DNA from: Paraburkholderia sp. CNPSo 3274
GTDB lineage: Bacteria > Pseudomonadota > Gammaproteobacteria > Burkholderiales > Burkholderiaceae
Direction of reading: 5' to 3'
Assembly (NCBI RefSeq): GCF_024206475.1
Contig: NZ_JAMBPR010000008.1
Location: forward strand, 104,408 to 168,407
Length of the DNA stretch: 64,000 bases
Under the pieces are notes generated by a model, which saw only the letters and a list, made by a program, of their open reading frames with translations, was not told the DNA's origin and made no database searches. Of this stretch, positions 38,205-48,589 are shown one piece after another; within the stretch, counting starts at the first letter, position 1, and the number at the start of each line of letters is the position of its first letter. Both the position numbers and the translations under genes were made by a program.

Positions 38205-38624
38205 ATGACGACGAAACGACTCTTGACCGAAGCCGAAATCCTGAAGATGAGCGACAAGGATTACATGAACGAGGATCAGCTCGCCTTCTTCAAGAACCGG
38301 CTCGAACAGCTGCAGGCGGAAATCCTCCGCAATGCGGGCCAGACCACTGAGAATCTGCGCGAAACCGTGATCGTTCCCGATCCGGCCGACCGCGCGACGA
38401 TCGAAGAAGAGCATGCGCTCGAGTTGCGCACGCGCGACCGCGAACGCAAGCTGCTCAAGAAGGTGCAGCAATCGCTCGCTCGCATCGATTCCGGCGACTA
38501 CGGCTGGTGCGAAGAAACGGGCGAGCCGATCGGCGTCCCGCGTCTGCTCGCGCGTCCGACCGCCACGCTCTCGCTCGAAGCGCAAGAGCGCCGCGAACTG
38601 CGCCAGAAGCTGTTCGGCGATTGA
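38205..38624 (+). CDS. dksA: RNA polymerase-binding transcription factor DksA, single-cysteine form
   Basis: 139 residues. DksA enters the RNA polymerase secondary channel and, with ppGpp, represses rRNA and activates amino-acid promoters. The coiled-coil tip keeps the acidic DPADRA motif (D59/D62). The C-terminal zinc finger is degenerate: of the four usual cysteines only C102 remains, the others being T105, S123 and A126 (WCEETGEP...ATLSLEAQE). This pattern is known from zinc-independent DksA proteins, including alphaproteobacterial ones and Pseudomonas DksA2. The ATG at 38205 is preferred over 38115. Confidence 0.93.
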   Translation: MTTKRLLTEAEILKMSDKDYMNEDQLAFFKNRLEQLQAEILRNAGQTTENLRETVIVPDPADRATIEEEHALELRTRDRERKLLKKVQQSLARIDSGDYGWCEETGEPIGVPRLLARPTATLSLEAQERRELRQKLFGD

Positions 38625-38682
38625 GCTTTTTTCTGGCCGCGAAGTCCTGCTTGCGCGGCTAGCGACTTGCCTTCCCTGTCGA

Positions 38683-38709
38683 AGCGCACGGAGCACCGTG
38701 CGCTTTTTT
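38683..38709 (+). terminator. Intrinsic terminator of dksA
   Basis: AGCGCACGG (38683-38691), loop AGCA, CCGTGCGCT (38696-38704), then a run of six T. The stem is 9 bp and perfect. Confidence 0.93.
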
Positions 38710-38765
38710 CTTTTGCGCGCGCGCCGTTGCACGCCTCGCCGCTGTGCCGTTTTCTGCGCCTGCGG

Positions 38766-38793
38766 CCCTTGATATGCCCACCGCCGCCCTAAA
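38766..38793 (+). promoter_or_regulatory. Sigma32-like heat-shock promoter of hslVU
   Basis: CCCTTGAT at 38766-38773 and CCCTAAA at 38787-38793, 13 nt apart. The E. coli RpoH consensus is CTTGAA, 13-15 nt, CCCCATNT, and hslVU is a classic RpoH target there. The match is good in the -35 and partial in the -10. Confidence 0.5.
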
Positions 38794-38960
38794 CTCCCTT
38801 TGATATGCGCTCGCGGCGCGCCCCAGGCGCGCGCTACGCACCCCGATTCAGGGCGGCGCCCAAAGCGCGCACAACGCGCGAGCACCGCGGCGCCCATCCG
38901 AAAGCGGCAGGCACACGACCTTCGCACCCAACCCGGCATCAACGGTAAAAAGGAACGCAC

Positions 38961-39497
38961 ATGGAGCAATTTCACGGCACGACGATCGTATCCGTGCGGC
39001 GCGGCGACAAGGTCGCGCTCGGCGGCGACGGTCAGGTCACCCTCGGCAACATCGTCATGAAGGGTGGCGCGAAGAAGGTCCGGCGCATTTATGGCGGCAA
39101 GGTCATGGTCGGCTTCGCCGGCGGCACCGCCGACGCGTTCTCGCTGCTCGACCGCTTCGAAGCCAAGCTCGAAAAGCATCAGGGCAACCTCACGCGCGCC
39201 GCCGTCGAACTCGCCAAGGACTGGCGCACCGACCGCATGCTGCGCCGCCTCGAAGCCATGCTGATCGCCGCCGACGCGACCACTACGCTCGTGATCACCG
39301 GCAACGGCGACGTGCTCGACCCCGAAGAAGGCATCTGCGCGATCGGTTCGGGCGGCGCGTATGCGCAGGCTGCGGCCCGCGCGCTCGTGGAGAACACCGA
39401 ACTCTCGCCGCTCGAGATCGTCGAAAAGTCGCTCGCGATCGCGGGCGACATGTGCATCTACACGAATCACAACCGCGTGATCGAAACCATCGAATAA
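38961..39497 (+). CDS. hslV: HslV peptidase subunit of the HslUV protease
   Basis: 178 residues. N-terminal-nucleophile peptidase of the proteasome-like HslUV complex, which degrades misfolded and regulatory proteins. The nucleophile is the first Thr of [19 protein letters not shown]; here it is T7, after MEQFHG, so a six-residue propeptide must be removed rather than only Met. [14 protein letters not shown] is the conserved helix. The hslU gene follows 36 bp later; a heat-shock type promoter lies upstream. Confidence 0.97.
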   Translation: MEQFHGTTIVSVRRGDKVALGGDGQVTLGNIVMKGGAKKVRRIYGGKVMVGFAGGTADAFSLLDRFEAKLEKHQGNLTRAAVELAKDWRTDRMLRRLEAMLIAADATTTLVITGNGDVLDPEEGICAIGSGGAYAQAAARALVENTELSPLEIVEKSLAIAGDMCIYTNHNRVIETIE

Positions 39498-39533
39498 CTC
39501 GCCAACCGACCGTACAGACGAGAAGGAATCAGG

Positions 39534-40883
39534 ATGAGCACCATGACCCCCGCCGAGATCGTCTCGGAACTCGACAAGCACATCATCGGCCAGGCGAACG
39601 CGAAGAAGGCCGTGGCCGTCGCGCTGCGCAACCGCTGGCGCCGCCAGCAGGTCGCCGAGCCGCTGCGCCAGGAAATCACGCCGAAGAACATTCTCATGAT
39701 CGGGCCGACGGGCGTCGGCAAGACCGAAATCGCGCGCCGTCTCGCGAAGCTCGCGGACGCGCCGTTCATCAAGATCGAAGCGACCAAGTTCACCGAAGTG
39801 GGCTACGTGGGCCGCGACGTGGACAGCATCGTGCGCGACCTCATGGAGATTTCGGTGAAGCAGACGCGCGAAACCGAAATGCGCAAGGTGCGCAGCAAGG
39901 CCACCGACCAGGCCGAAGACCGCATCCTCGACATCCTGCTGCCGAGCGCGCGTCCCGTGGGTTTCGGTTCGTCGGACGCCACGAGCCATGCCGAAGGCGG
40001 CGACAACGCCACGCGTCAGACCTTCCGCAAGCGCCTGCGCGAAGGCCAGCTCGACGACAAGGAAATCGAACTGGACGTCGAGCAGCCTCAAGTGGGCATG
40101 GACATCATGGGGCCCCCGGGCATGGAAGACATGACCGAGCAGATCCGCTCGATGTTCGCCAATCTGGGCGGCGGCAAGAAAACGCGCCGCAAGCTCAAGG
40201 TGAAGGAAGCGCTCAAGGTCCTCACCGACGAAGAAGCGGCGAAGATGCTCAACGACGAAGAGGTCAAGGCCAAGGCTGTACAGAACGTCGAGCAGAACGG
40301 CATCGTGTTCCTCGACGAAATCGACAAGATCGCCTCTCGCAACAACGAAGGCAGCGGCGGTGAAGTTTCGCGTCAGGGCGTGCAGCGCGATCTGCTGCCG
40401 CTCGTGGAAGGCACGACCATCAACACGAAATACGGGATGGTGAAGACCGATCACGTCCTGTTCATCGCGAGTGGCGCGTTCCATCTGTCGAAGCCGAGCG
40501 ATCTGATTCCCGAACTCCAGGGCCGTTTCCCGATTCGCGTGGAACTCGACTCGCTCTCCGTGAAGGACTTCGAAGCGATTCTGGTCGCGACCGACGCGAG
40601 CCTCGTGAAGCAGTATCAGGCGCTGCTCGCAACCGAGGACGTGCAGCTCGATTTCGCCGAAGACGGTATTCGCCGCCTCGCGGAAATCGCCTTCTCCGTG
40701 AACGAGAAGACCGAGAACATCGGCGCGCGCCGTCTCTACACGGTGATCGAAAAGCTGCTGGAAGATGTGTCGTTCGCGGCCGGCAATCACGCGGGCCAGA
40801 GCGTGAGCATCGACGCAGCCTATGTCGACAAGGCGCTCGGTGAAGTGGCGCAGGACGAAGACCTGTCGCGTTACGTGCTCTAA
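39534..40883 (+). CDS. hslU: HslU ATPase subunit of the HslUV protease
   Basis: 449 residues. AAA+ unfoldase that feeds substrates to HslV. Walker A is GPTGVGKT (57-64), Walker B is [12 protein letters not shown], and the central I-domain spans roughly residues 110-240. The pore loop region GYVGRD is present, and the C-terminus ends LSRYVL, matching the tail that docks into HslV. An AGGAATCAGG site precedes the ATG. A bidirectional terminator follows. Confidence 0.97.
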   Translation: MSTMTPAEIVSELDKHIIGQANAKKAVAVALRNRWRRQQVAEPLRQEITPKNILMIGPTGVGKTEIARRLAKLADAPFIKIEATKFTEVGYVGRDVDSIVRDLMEISVKQTRETEMRKVRSKATDQAEDRILDILLPSARPVGFGSSDATSHAEGGDNATRQTFRKRLREGQLDDKEIELDVEQPQVGMDIMGPPGMEDMTEQIRSMFANLGGGKKTRRKLKVKEALKVLTDEEAAKMLNDEEVKAKAVQNVEQNGIVFLDEIDKIASRNNEGSGGEVSRQGVQRDLLPLVEGTTINTKYGMVKTDHVLFIASGAFHLSKPSDLIPELQGRFPIRVELDSLSVKDFEAILVATDASLVKQYQALLATEDVQLDFAEDGIRRLAEIAFSVNEKTENIGARRLYTVIEKLLEDVSFAAGNHAGQSVSIDAAYVDKALGEVAQDEDLSRYVL

Positions 40884-40903
40884 GCGCAACGCATGGCGCA
40901 TGA

Positions 40904-40928
40904 AAAAGGGACCCGCGGGGTCCCTTTT
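40904..40928. terminator. Bidirectional terminator (hslVU / regBA)
   Basis: AAAAGGGACCC (40904-40914) pairs with GGGTCCCTTTT (40918-40928), loop GCG, with A and T runs on either side. It serves hslU on the plus strand and regA on the minus strand. Confidence 0.9.
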
Positions 40929-40951
40929 CTTTTGCCGCGCCCCGGCTGTAT

Positions 40952-41494
40952 TTACTGGCGCACCGGGCGCTTCGCGAGCTTGCGCTGCAGCGTGCGCCGG
41001 TGCATGTTGAGCGCGCGCGCCGTGGCCGAGATGTTGCCGTTGTGCTCGGCCAGCACGCGCTGGATGTGCTCCCATTCGAGGCGCGCGACCGAGAGCGGCG
41101 CCGGGTGCTCGATGGCCTCTTCGGCCTGCATCGCGCTCGCATCGCTTTGGAGTGCCGAGAGAATCATCTCGACGTTGGCGGGCTTGGCCAGATAGTTGTC
41201 CGCGCCGTCCTTCACGGCTTGCACCGCCGTCGCGATGCTCGCGTAGCCCGTGAGCACGAGCATGCGTGCGTCCGGCTGCAGTTCGCGCAGCGGCGCGATG
41301 AGCGACAGGCCTGAGTCGTTGCCGAGATGCAGGTCCACGGTGATCTGCGAGAACTTCTGCTGGTTGGCGAAGCGAATCGCCTCTTCCGCATTGTGTGCCT
41401 GCTTCACCTCGAAGCCGCGCCGCGTGAGGCCGCGCGCGAGGATGTCGGAGAACACTTCGTCGTCGTCGATGACCAGAAAACTCATATCGCTCAT
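40952..41494 (-). CDS. regA: RegA/PrrA/ActR-family redox response regulator
   Basis: 180 residues. A receiver domain with the acidic pocket at VIDDDEVF and phospho-acceptor D54 (QITVDLHLG) joins through a short linker to a Fis-type helix-turn-helix (NISATARALNMHRRTLQRKL). The recognition helix is that of the RegA/PrrA/RoxR family, global regulators of redox-dependent metabolism. It starts 18 bp after regB with GGAG upstream, as a two-gene operon. Confidence 0.92.
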   Translation of the reverse strand: MSDMSFLVIDDDEVFSDILARGLTRRGFEVKQAHNAEEAIRFANQQKFSQITVDLHLGNDSGLSLIAPLRELQPDARMLVLTGYASIATAVQAVKDGADNYLAKPANVEMILSALQSDASAMQAEEAIEHPAPLSVARLEWEHIQRVLAEHNGNISATARALNMHRRTLQRKLAKRPVRQ

Positions 41495-41512
41495 GCCTAA
41501 TTCTCCGTATTG

Positions 41513-42949
41513 TTACGCGGCGTCGGGCCGGATCGGCCCCTCGCCTGATTCAATCTCCGAACCCGCAGGCGCTGCGCCCTCCCGCGCCGGCGCCGCGCGG
41601 TTCGCCTGACCCGCCTTGACCTGCTTCGCCGGCAAGCGCAGCACCGCACGGGTGCCGCGCGCGCGGCGTGTACGCATGCCGCTGCCGGTTGCGGCGCCAG
41701 CCGACGTCTCGTCGCCCGCGCCGCTCACTTCGCCCGACGCGCTGCCGGGCGGCGTGACGTCGTTGAGCTCGATCGAGCCGCCAAGCCGCGCCGCCGACGA
41801 AAACGCCAGATACAGCCCGACGCCGTGACCGCCCTGGGTGCTGTCCACGGGCGCGGCGCCCAGCGAAGCGCGCAGCGATGACGGAATGCCGGACCCCGCA
41901 TCGCAAACTTCGAAATCGACGTACCCGGCTCGCGCGGCCGCATAGGCGCGCAGCGTCACGAAATCGCGGCTGGCACGCGCGGCGTTATCGAGCAGGATGG
42001 TGAGGATCTGGCCAACGGCGACGGTGTCGTCGAGGGCGAAATCGCTCGTTCCATTGTCGAGGAGTTCGAACTTCACATGCGGATGGCGCAAGCGCCATTG
42101 CTCGACGAACGGCCCGAGCCATTCGCTCACGGCCTCGCGGGCGCCAGTGGACGATGCGCGGCTCCTCAGCCGTGCGAGCGCCGAGGTGCAAAGCGAGATC
42201 TGCTTGTCGAGCAGTTCGAGGTCCGCGAAATACGGTGCGAGGCCCTTGTCCGTGCGCGCGACGTCGCGAAGTTCCTCGGTGAGCATGGCAATGGTCGAGA
42301 GCGGCGTGCCGATCTCGTGCGCCACCGTGGCGGCCTGTACGCCCAGCGCCACGGCCCGCTCGTCGCGCAACAGGCGCTGCTGCGCGTCGCCGAGCGCGGT
42401 GTCGCGCTGACGCAGCGCGCGCGACATCCGCGCGACGAACCACACGATCAGGCACACGCTCACCATGAAGTTCACCCACATGCCCGCGCGATAGTAGTCG
42501 AACAGGTTGGCGGGATTGTCGAGATTGAGCGGAACGTTGTCGAAGCCGAGCAGCACGTAACAGGCCACCGCGAAGGCCGCGAGCCAGGCGGTGAGATACC
42601 ACGGCAGCACGGCGGCCGCGATGGCGAGCGAGGGCAGGTAGAGCGAAACGAACGGATTGGTCGTGCCGCCGGAAAGAAAGAGCAGCGCAGAAAGCGCGCC
42701 GAGATCGACCCAGAGCTGGCCGAACAATTCGAGATTCGACTCGGGACGATCCTGCGTGACGCGCAGCCAGGTCACGCCGTTAAACGCCACTTCCATGGCG
42801 ATCACGAACAGCATGGCGGGCAGCGGCAACTGCACGCCGATGAAGAGCTGCACGAACGCGATCGTGCAGAGCTGGCCGATGATGGCGAGACTGCGCAGCC
42901 AGAACAGATGGCTGAGATTGACGCGAGCACTGACGGTTATGCGATGCAT
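41513..42949 (-). CDS. regB: RegB/PrrB-family redox sensor histidine kinase
   Basis: 478 residues. Six N-terminal transmembrane helices include the GGTTNPFVSLY motif, the quinone-sensing signature of RegB. The dimerisation helix has the phospho-His in TVAHEIGTPLSTIAMLTEEL; about 43 residues on, QISLC keeps a cysteine at about the position of the redox-active Cys of RegB. HATPase boxes follow (NAARAS, DAGSGIPSS, GHGVGLYLAFS). A disordered insert of ~40 residues near the C-terminus (APLTSP region) is low complexity. It phosphorylates RegA according to quinone and thiol redox state. Confidence 0.92.
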   Translation of the reverse strand: MHRITVSARVNLSHLFWLRSLAIIGQLCTIAFVQLFIGVQLPLPAMLFVIAMEVAFNGVTWLRVTQDRPESNLELFGQLWVDLGALSALLFLSGGTTNPFVSLYLPSLAIAAAVLPWYLTAWLAAFAVACYVLLGFDNVPLNLDNPANLFDYYRAGMWVNFMVSVCLIVWFVARMSRALRQRDTALGDAQQRLLRDERAVALGVQAATVAHEIGTPLSTIAMLTEELRDVARTDKGLAPYFADLELLDKQISLCTSALARLRSRASSTGAREAVSEWLGPFVEQWRLRHPHVKFELLDNGTSDFALDDTVAVGQILTILLDNAARASRDFVTLRAYAAARAGYVDFEVCDAGSGIPSSLRASLGAAPVDSTQGGHGVGLYLAFSSAARLGGSIELNDVTPPGSASGEVSGAGDETSAGAATGSGMRTRRARGTRAVLRLPAKQVKAGQANRAAPAREGAAPAGSEIESGEGPIRPDAA

Positions 42950-43066
42950 GCTGTCAGTTTACCGGTTAAGACTTGTCTGATTCATCATCTTGAAAGGGTT
43001 TGCTTCAATCTATGTCATCCGCCGACCACATTTGCTTCGGCGCTTTCTGACAAGCAAGACGGAATA

Positions 43067-44717
43067 ATGCAGACCTCGCACCCTGACGTACTCCAACCCG
43101 TGCGCAATCTCTTTCTCGATTTCATCGACGCGGTGGCCGCCGGTGGAACCGCCAGGGCGACCGATGCGTCCGCACACGAATTGCTGGCCGCCACGCACGC
43201 CGCGCTACGCGGCTTCGACGACGACACGCTCATGCTCATCGCCACTCGCGCACAGGATAGCGCCCTGGCGGAAGAAGCCGTGCGCCTGAGCGCCGCGATC
43301 GCCCGGCTCGCACCGGAGCGGGCCGCCGCGTGGTTCGCAGCCGGCCTCGCGCTGCAGTTTGCAAACCGTCACGCCGAAGCGGTAGAACCTTACCGTCACG
43401 CGCTGGCAATCGCGCGTACGTTTCCAAATCTGCGCAACAATCTTGCTACAGCATTGATGCAGATCAATTTTGGAGACCGCGAGATTCTGCCGCTGCTCGA
43501 AGAAACGGTCGCCGAAGAGCCCGACAACGTCAACGCCTGGATCAACCTTGCCCGCGTGTTCCCAACCGATGCCGACGCGGCGCGTCCACTCCGCGCAAGC
43601 CGCCGCGCGCTCGAACTCGCGCCGCAAAGCCCGCTCGTCCTGAACAACTATGCGATGGTCTGCAAGGAAACGCAGCAGTGGAACGAAGTTGAACGCGCCG
43701 CGCGCGCCGGCTGCCAGTATGCGCCCAACGACGCATCGCTACGCTTGAACCTGTCGATGACCCAGCTTCTGCGGGGTAACTTTGCCGAAGGCTGGCCCGG
43801 ACACGAGATGCGCTGGAAGGGGTCGAGCGAGCTGGCTGCGGGCCGCCCGGTGTTCCCGAAGCCCGAGTGGCGAGGCGAGCCGCTCGCGGGTCGCACATTG
43901 CTGGTATGGGGCGAACAGGGCATGGGCGACCTGCTGCAATTCTGCCGCTACGTGCCCATGCTCGCCGAGCGCGTGCATCGCGAAGGCGGCCGGCTCGTCT
44001 GGAATTCGTTTCCGCAGATCGGCGCGCTGCTCGCGCGCAGCCTGGGCAGCCATTGCGACCTGTACTGCGCGGGTGGCCCCGTCGAAAACTTGCCGCCCTA
44101 CGATTGCGAAGTCTCGCTGTTGAGCTTGCCACTCATATTCGGCACTGAGGAAGCGACGATCCCGGGCCCCACGGGTTATCTCAAGGCCGATCCCGCGGCG
44201 GCGGCGCACTGGCGCGCGCGCCTCGCGGGCGAAAAGCGCCTGAAGGTCGGGCTCGCGTGGACGGGCAGCCTCACGCACAAACGCAATCCGTTTCGTCGCG
44301 TCGGGCTCGAGCGGTATGCCCGGCATCTCGTCGGCATCGAGGGCGTGGCGTTTTACTCGCTGCAGCCCGGCGCGGAGCAGGACATCGCCGCGGCGCGCGA
44401 AACGGGCTTCGAGGTGACCGACTTCAGCGCGCAGTGGAAGACCTTCGACGACACGGCCGCGTTCGTCGACTCGCTCGACCTGGTGATTTCCGTGTGCACA
44501 TCGAGCGCACACCTTGCGGGCGCGCTCGGCAAGCGCGCCTGGGTGCTGCTGGACGTGAATCCGCATTGGGTCTGGCTGCTGGATCGGCGAGACAGTCCGT
44601 GGTATCCGAATACCCGCCTGTACCGTCAAAAGACGTTCAGACAGTGGCAGCCCGTGCTCGACGAAGTGAGCGCCGATCTCGCGGCGCTCACGCACGATGC
44701 GCAACGCAGCGCGCAAG

Positions 44718-44728
<11 letters not shown>
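43067..44728 (+). CDS. TPR-containing glycosyltransferase family protein
   Basis: 553 residues. The N-terminal half is built of tetratricopeptide repeats (AWFAAGLALQFANRHAEAVE, PLVLNNYAMVCKETQQWNEV). The C-terminal half resembles the glycosyltransferase family 9/41-like domain found with TPRs (LLVWGEQGMGDLLQFCRYVP, VGLAWTGSLTHKRNPFR, SLDLVISVCTSSAHLAGALG). Acceptor and sugar are unknown. The upstream 110 bp are AT-richer than the surroundings. The ATG at 43067 has a weak GACGG-type site; longer in-frame extension to 42077 is antisense to regB. It overlaps the convergent CWC gene by 11 nt. Confidence 0.85.
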
Positions 44729-46168
<1,440 letters not shown>

Positions 46169-46178
46169 GCCCCTTCCT

Positions 46179-46207
46179 CGCGGCGGCGGCGCCGTGCCGC
46201 CGCCGCG
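46179..46207 (+). repeat. 12-bp GC hairpin between argB and the HAD gene
   Basis: CGCGGCGGCGGC (46179-46190), loop GCCGT, GCCGCCGCCGCG (46196-46207): a perfect 12-bp stem. There is no T run. It may pause RNA polymerase, protect the argB mRNA end, or reduce expression of the gene that follows 13 bp later. Confidence 0.7.
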
Positions 46208-46220
46208 TCTCACGTCCGCG

Positions 46221-46979
46221 ATGACCGACTCCAGCCTTCATGCCAGGCGTGCCCGGCGCCGGCCGTGCCGCGTCGCCCGCACCTTGCGCGGCCCGAGCTA
46301 TGGCGCCCCCGTCTGGCTCTTCGATCTCGACAACACGCTGCACAACGCGTCGCGCGCGATCTTCCCGGCCATCAATGCCGGAATGACGCAGTACATCATC
46401 GACGCGCTCGGCGTGAGCCGCGACGAAGCCAATCACCTGCGCACGAGCTACACGCACCGCTACGGCGCGACGCTGCTCGGCCTCACGCGCCATCATCCGA
46501 TCGACCCGCACGACTTCCTCAAGGTCGTGCACACCTTCGACGACCTGCATGGCATGCTGCACGCCGAGCGCGGCCTCGCCCGCACGCTCGCGGCCCTCCC
46601 CGGACGCAAGATCGTTCTCACCAACGGCCCCGAGGACTATGCGCACGCGGTGCTCGCGGCGCTCGGCATCGAGCGGCTCTTCGAACGCGTGATCGCCATC
46701 GAAGGCATGCGCTCGCGCAGCCACTGGCGCGCCAAGCCCGACTGCGCGATGCTGCGCGGCACGCTGCGCCGGGCGGGCGTGGCGCTCGCCGATGCGATCC
46801 TGATCGAAGACACGCGCAGCCATCTCAAGCGCTACCGGCGCCTCGGCATCCGCACCGTATGGATCACCGGGCATTTGCCAGCGCACCTGCCGGCCACTGG
46901 CAGGCCTCACTATGTCGATCGTCGCATTCGTTCGCTAAAATCCCTGAAACCAGGCCTGCAGTCGGGACGCTCGAAGTAA
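46221..46979 (+). CDS. Pyrimidine 5'-nucleotidase, HAD superfamily
   Basis: 252 residues. HAD motif I is WLFDLDNTLHNAS, motif II is IVLTNGPEDY, and motifs III/IV lie around RAKPDCAML and ILIEDTRSHLKRY. It matches the SDT1-like pyrimidine 5'-nucleotidase branch that dephosphorylates UMP/CMP. The N-terminus is Arg-rich. Start at ATG 46221, without a strong ribosome-binding site; GTG at 46194 sits in the hairpin and is less likely. Between argB and slmA. Confidence 0.87.
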   Translation: MTDSSLHARRARRRPCRVARTLRGPSYGAPVWLFDLDNTLHNASRAIFPAINAGMTQYIIDALGVSRDEANHLRTSYTHRYGATLLGLTRHHPIDPHDFLKVVHTFDDLHGMLHAERGLARTLAALPGRKIVLTNGPEDYAHAVLAALGIERLFERVIAIEGMRSRSHWRAKPDCAMLRGTLRRAGVALADAILIEDTRSHLKRYRRLGIRTVWITGHLPAHLPATGRPHYVDRRIRSLKSLKPGLQSGRSK

Positions 46980-47024
46980 AACGGGGGAGCGGACACCCAG
47001 AGGCCAACGCCAGGGACGATATCC

Positions 47025-47711
47025 ATGCAGCCGACAGAAACGCGTGAAGCAGTCGAAGCAGCAGATTCGCCGGGCGCGGCCCGCCGCGCCCCCCGCCCGA
47101 AACCGGGCGAACGCCGTATCCACATTCTCCAGACGCTCGCCACCATGCTGGAGGCGCCGCGCGGCGAAAAAATCACCACCGCGGCGCTGGCCGCGCGCCT
47201 GGGGGTTTCCGAGGCCGCGCTGTATCGCCATTTCGCGAGCAAGGCCCAGATGTACGAGGGCCTGATCGATTTCATCGAGCAGACGCTCTTCGGGCTCATC
47301 AACCAGATCGTCGAAAAAGAGCCGAGCGGCGTCCTGCAAGCGCGTGCGATCGCCCTGATGCTCGTCAACTTCTCCACACGCAACGCAGGCATGACCCGCG
47401 TACTGACCTGCGAAGCCCTTGTGGGCGAGCATGAGCGCCTCGCCGAGCGCGTGAACCAGATGCTCGATCGCGTCGAGGCGTCGCTGCGCCAGTGCCTGCG
47501 CGTCGACCTCGCGCAGGAGGCCGAGCGCAAAGCGATTTCGGGGTCTGACCATGTCGGCGCGAAGCCTGCCTCCAAGGGATACGATCCAACGGTCCGTGCG
47601 AATCTGGTCGTGCGCTATGTGATCGGTTGCTGGCATCGCTATGCGCAAAGCGGTTTCACTCGTTCGCCGAGCGAGCACGCCGACGAGCAAATCCGCATCA
47701 TTCTTCAATAG
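47025..47711 (+). CDS. slmA: Nucleoid occlusion factor SlmA (TetR family)
   Basis: 228 residues. A TetR-type HTH with RRIHILQTLATMLEAP and recognition helix GVSEAALYRHFASKAQMYEGL, the SlmA signature, and a C-terminal alpha-helical domain ending DEQIRIILQ. SlmA binds specific chromosomal sites and FtsZ to block division over the nucleoid. An insert of about 25 residues (QEAERKAISGSDHVGAKPAS) is longer than in E. coli SlmA. It lies 45 bp after the HAD gene. Confidence 0.93.
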   Translation: MQPTETREAVEAADSPGAARRAPRPKPGERRIHILQTLATMLEAPRGEKITTAALAARLGVSEAALYRHFASKAQMYEGLIDFIEQTLFGLINQIVEKEPSGVLQARAIALMLVNFSTRNAGMTRVLTCEALVGEHERLAERVNQMLDRVEASLRQCLRVDLAQEAERKAISGSDHVGAKPASKGYDPTVRANLVVRYVIGCWHRYAQSGFTRSPSEHADEQIRIILQ

Positions 47712-47771
47712 CGCGGCCGCGCGGCGTTTTTCCGTGGCGGCTGCTCGCATCGCTACAAGGAGAACCGCCGC

Positions 47772-48362
47772 ATGAACCGTCCCGTTCCTCCTCTCGGCCT
47801 GCCGCCCATCCTGATGGGCCTCTCCGCCCATTGGGGCTGGCTCGTCGCGCGAGGCATCGCCGCGATCATCTTCGGCGTGCTCGCCTTCTCGCTGCCCGGC
47901 CTCACCGTGCTCACGCTCGCCATCGTCTGGGGCGCGTACGCCATCGTCGACGGCGCGTTCGCGCTCTTCTACGGTGCGCGCGGCGGCGGCACGCGGCGCT
48001 GGACCTACGTCATCATCGGTCTGATCGGCGTGATCGCCGGCCTCGTGGCGTTCTTCTGGCCCGGCGAGACCGCCATCGTCCTCGTGATGATCATCGGTGT
48101 GTGGGCGTTCTTCACGGGCATCTTCGAGATCGTCTACGCGATCCAGTACCGGCACGCCATCGCGCATCCGTGGGCGGTCGGCATTTCGGGGCTCCTCTCG
48201 GCCACGGTGGGCTTTTTCTTCGCGATGTTCCCCGGCGCGGGCGCGCTCTCGCTGGTCTGGGTGATCGCCGCCTATGCGGTCCTCTACGGCCTCTTGATGA
48301 TCATCGCGGCCTTGCAGCTGCGGCGCTGGCGCAACGCTCATCCGTCCGCGCCGAGGAAGTGA
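47772..48362 (+). CDS. HdeD-family (DUF308) membrane protein
   Basis: 196 residues, six transmembrane helices arranged as repeated DUF308 hairpins (GIAAIIFGVLAFSLPGLTVL, GLIGVIAGLVAFFWPGETAI). In E. coli HdeD aids acid resistance at high cell density; role here unproven. Start at 47772 with AAGGAG upstream. A related DUF308 gene at 10690-11446 is decayed, so this may be the working copy of the family in this region. Confidence 0.9.
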   Translation: MNRPVPPLGLPPILMGLSAHWGWLVARGIAAIIFGVLAFSLPGLTVLTLAIVWGAYAIVDGAFALFYGARGGGTRRWTYVIIGLIGVIAGLVAFFWPGETAIVLVMIIGVWAFFTGIFEIVYAIQYRHAIAHPWAVGISGLLSATVGFFFAMFPGAGALSLVWVIAAYAVLYGLLMIIAALQLRRWRNAHPSAPRK

Positions 48363-48474
48363 TAAGGCTTCGCAGCCTCGCGCGGTGCGCGGGCACGTGA
48401 AGCGACGGTGCAAATGCGCCGGGCGGCACCGGGCCGCCTTTCCCGTGCGCCGCGTCGCTTTGCACTTTTTCCGA

Positions 48475-48480
48475 TATACT
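48475..48480 (+). promoter_or_regulatory. Candidate -10 of metXW
   Basis: TATACT at 48475-48480 lies about 20 nt before the SAM-II aptamer, right for a transcript starting near 48487. No good -35 is seen at standard spacing. Confidence 0.4.
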
Positions 48481-48500
48481 CTGCGTTCCTTTTGCAATAC

Positions 48501-48589
48501 CCACGCGCCGATTTGCTGACTCGATTGCGGGCGCGTGAACTCCCAAGGCCCGGGCCCTGGAGTTCGATATAAATGCGGCTAAAGAGGTC
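48501..48589 (+). promoter_or_regulatory. SAM-II (SAM_alpha) class riboswitch aptamer with inserted hairpin
   Basis: The conserved SAM-II core is present in order: P1 CACGCGCC (48502-48509) with GGCGCGTG (48530-48537); the loop begins GATTT and ends ATTGCG; the 3' strand is ATAAATGCGGCTAAAGAGG (48569-48587). The pseudoknot can form between TTGCG (48525-48529) and TGCGG (48574-48578), extended by CTC (48520-48522) with GAG (48584-48586). The compact archetype joins P1 directly to the TAAATG strand. Here a hairpin (AACTCC 48538-48543 with GGAGTT 48559-48564) is inserted. It senses S-adenosylmethionine and should repress metX-metW. Confidence 0.9.

Larger units (their letters stand above)
38625..38960. 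other. Intergenic region between dksA and hslV
   Basis: 336 bp. It contains the dksA terminator (38683-38709) and a sigma32-like promoter (38766-38793). A near-direct repeat, CCCTTGATATGC at 38766-38777 and CCCTTTGATATGC at 38796-38808, flanks the -10. The hslV ribosome-binding site AAGGA lies at the end. No gene seen. Confidence 0.5.

Noticed and set aside
38181..41075. 964-codon open frame antisense to dksA, hslV and hslU
   Set aside because: Crosses three well-supported genes and terminators on the other strand; produced by GC-biased third positions.
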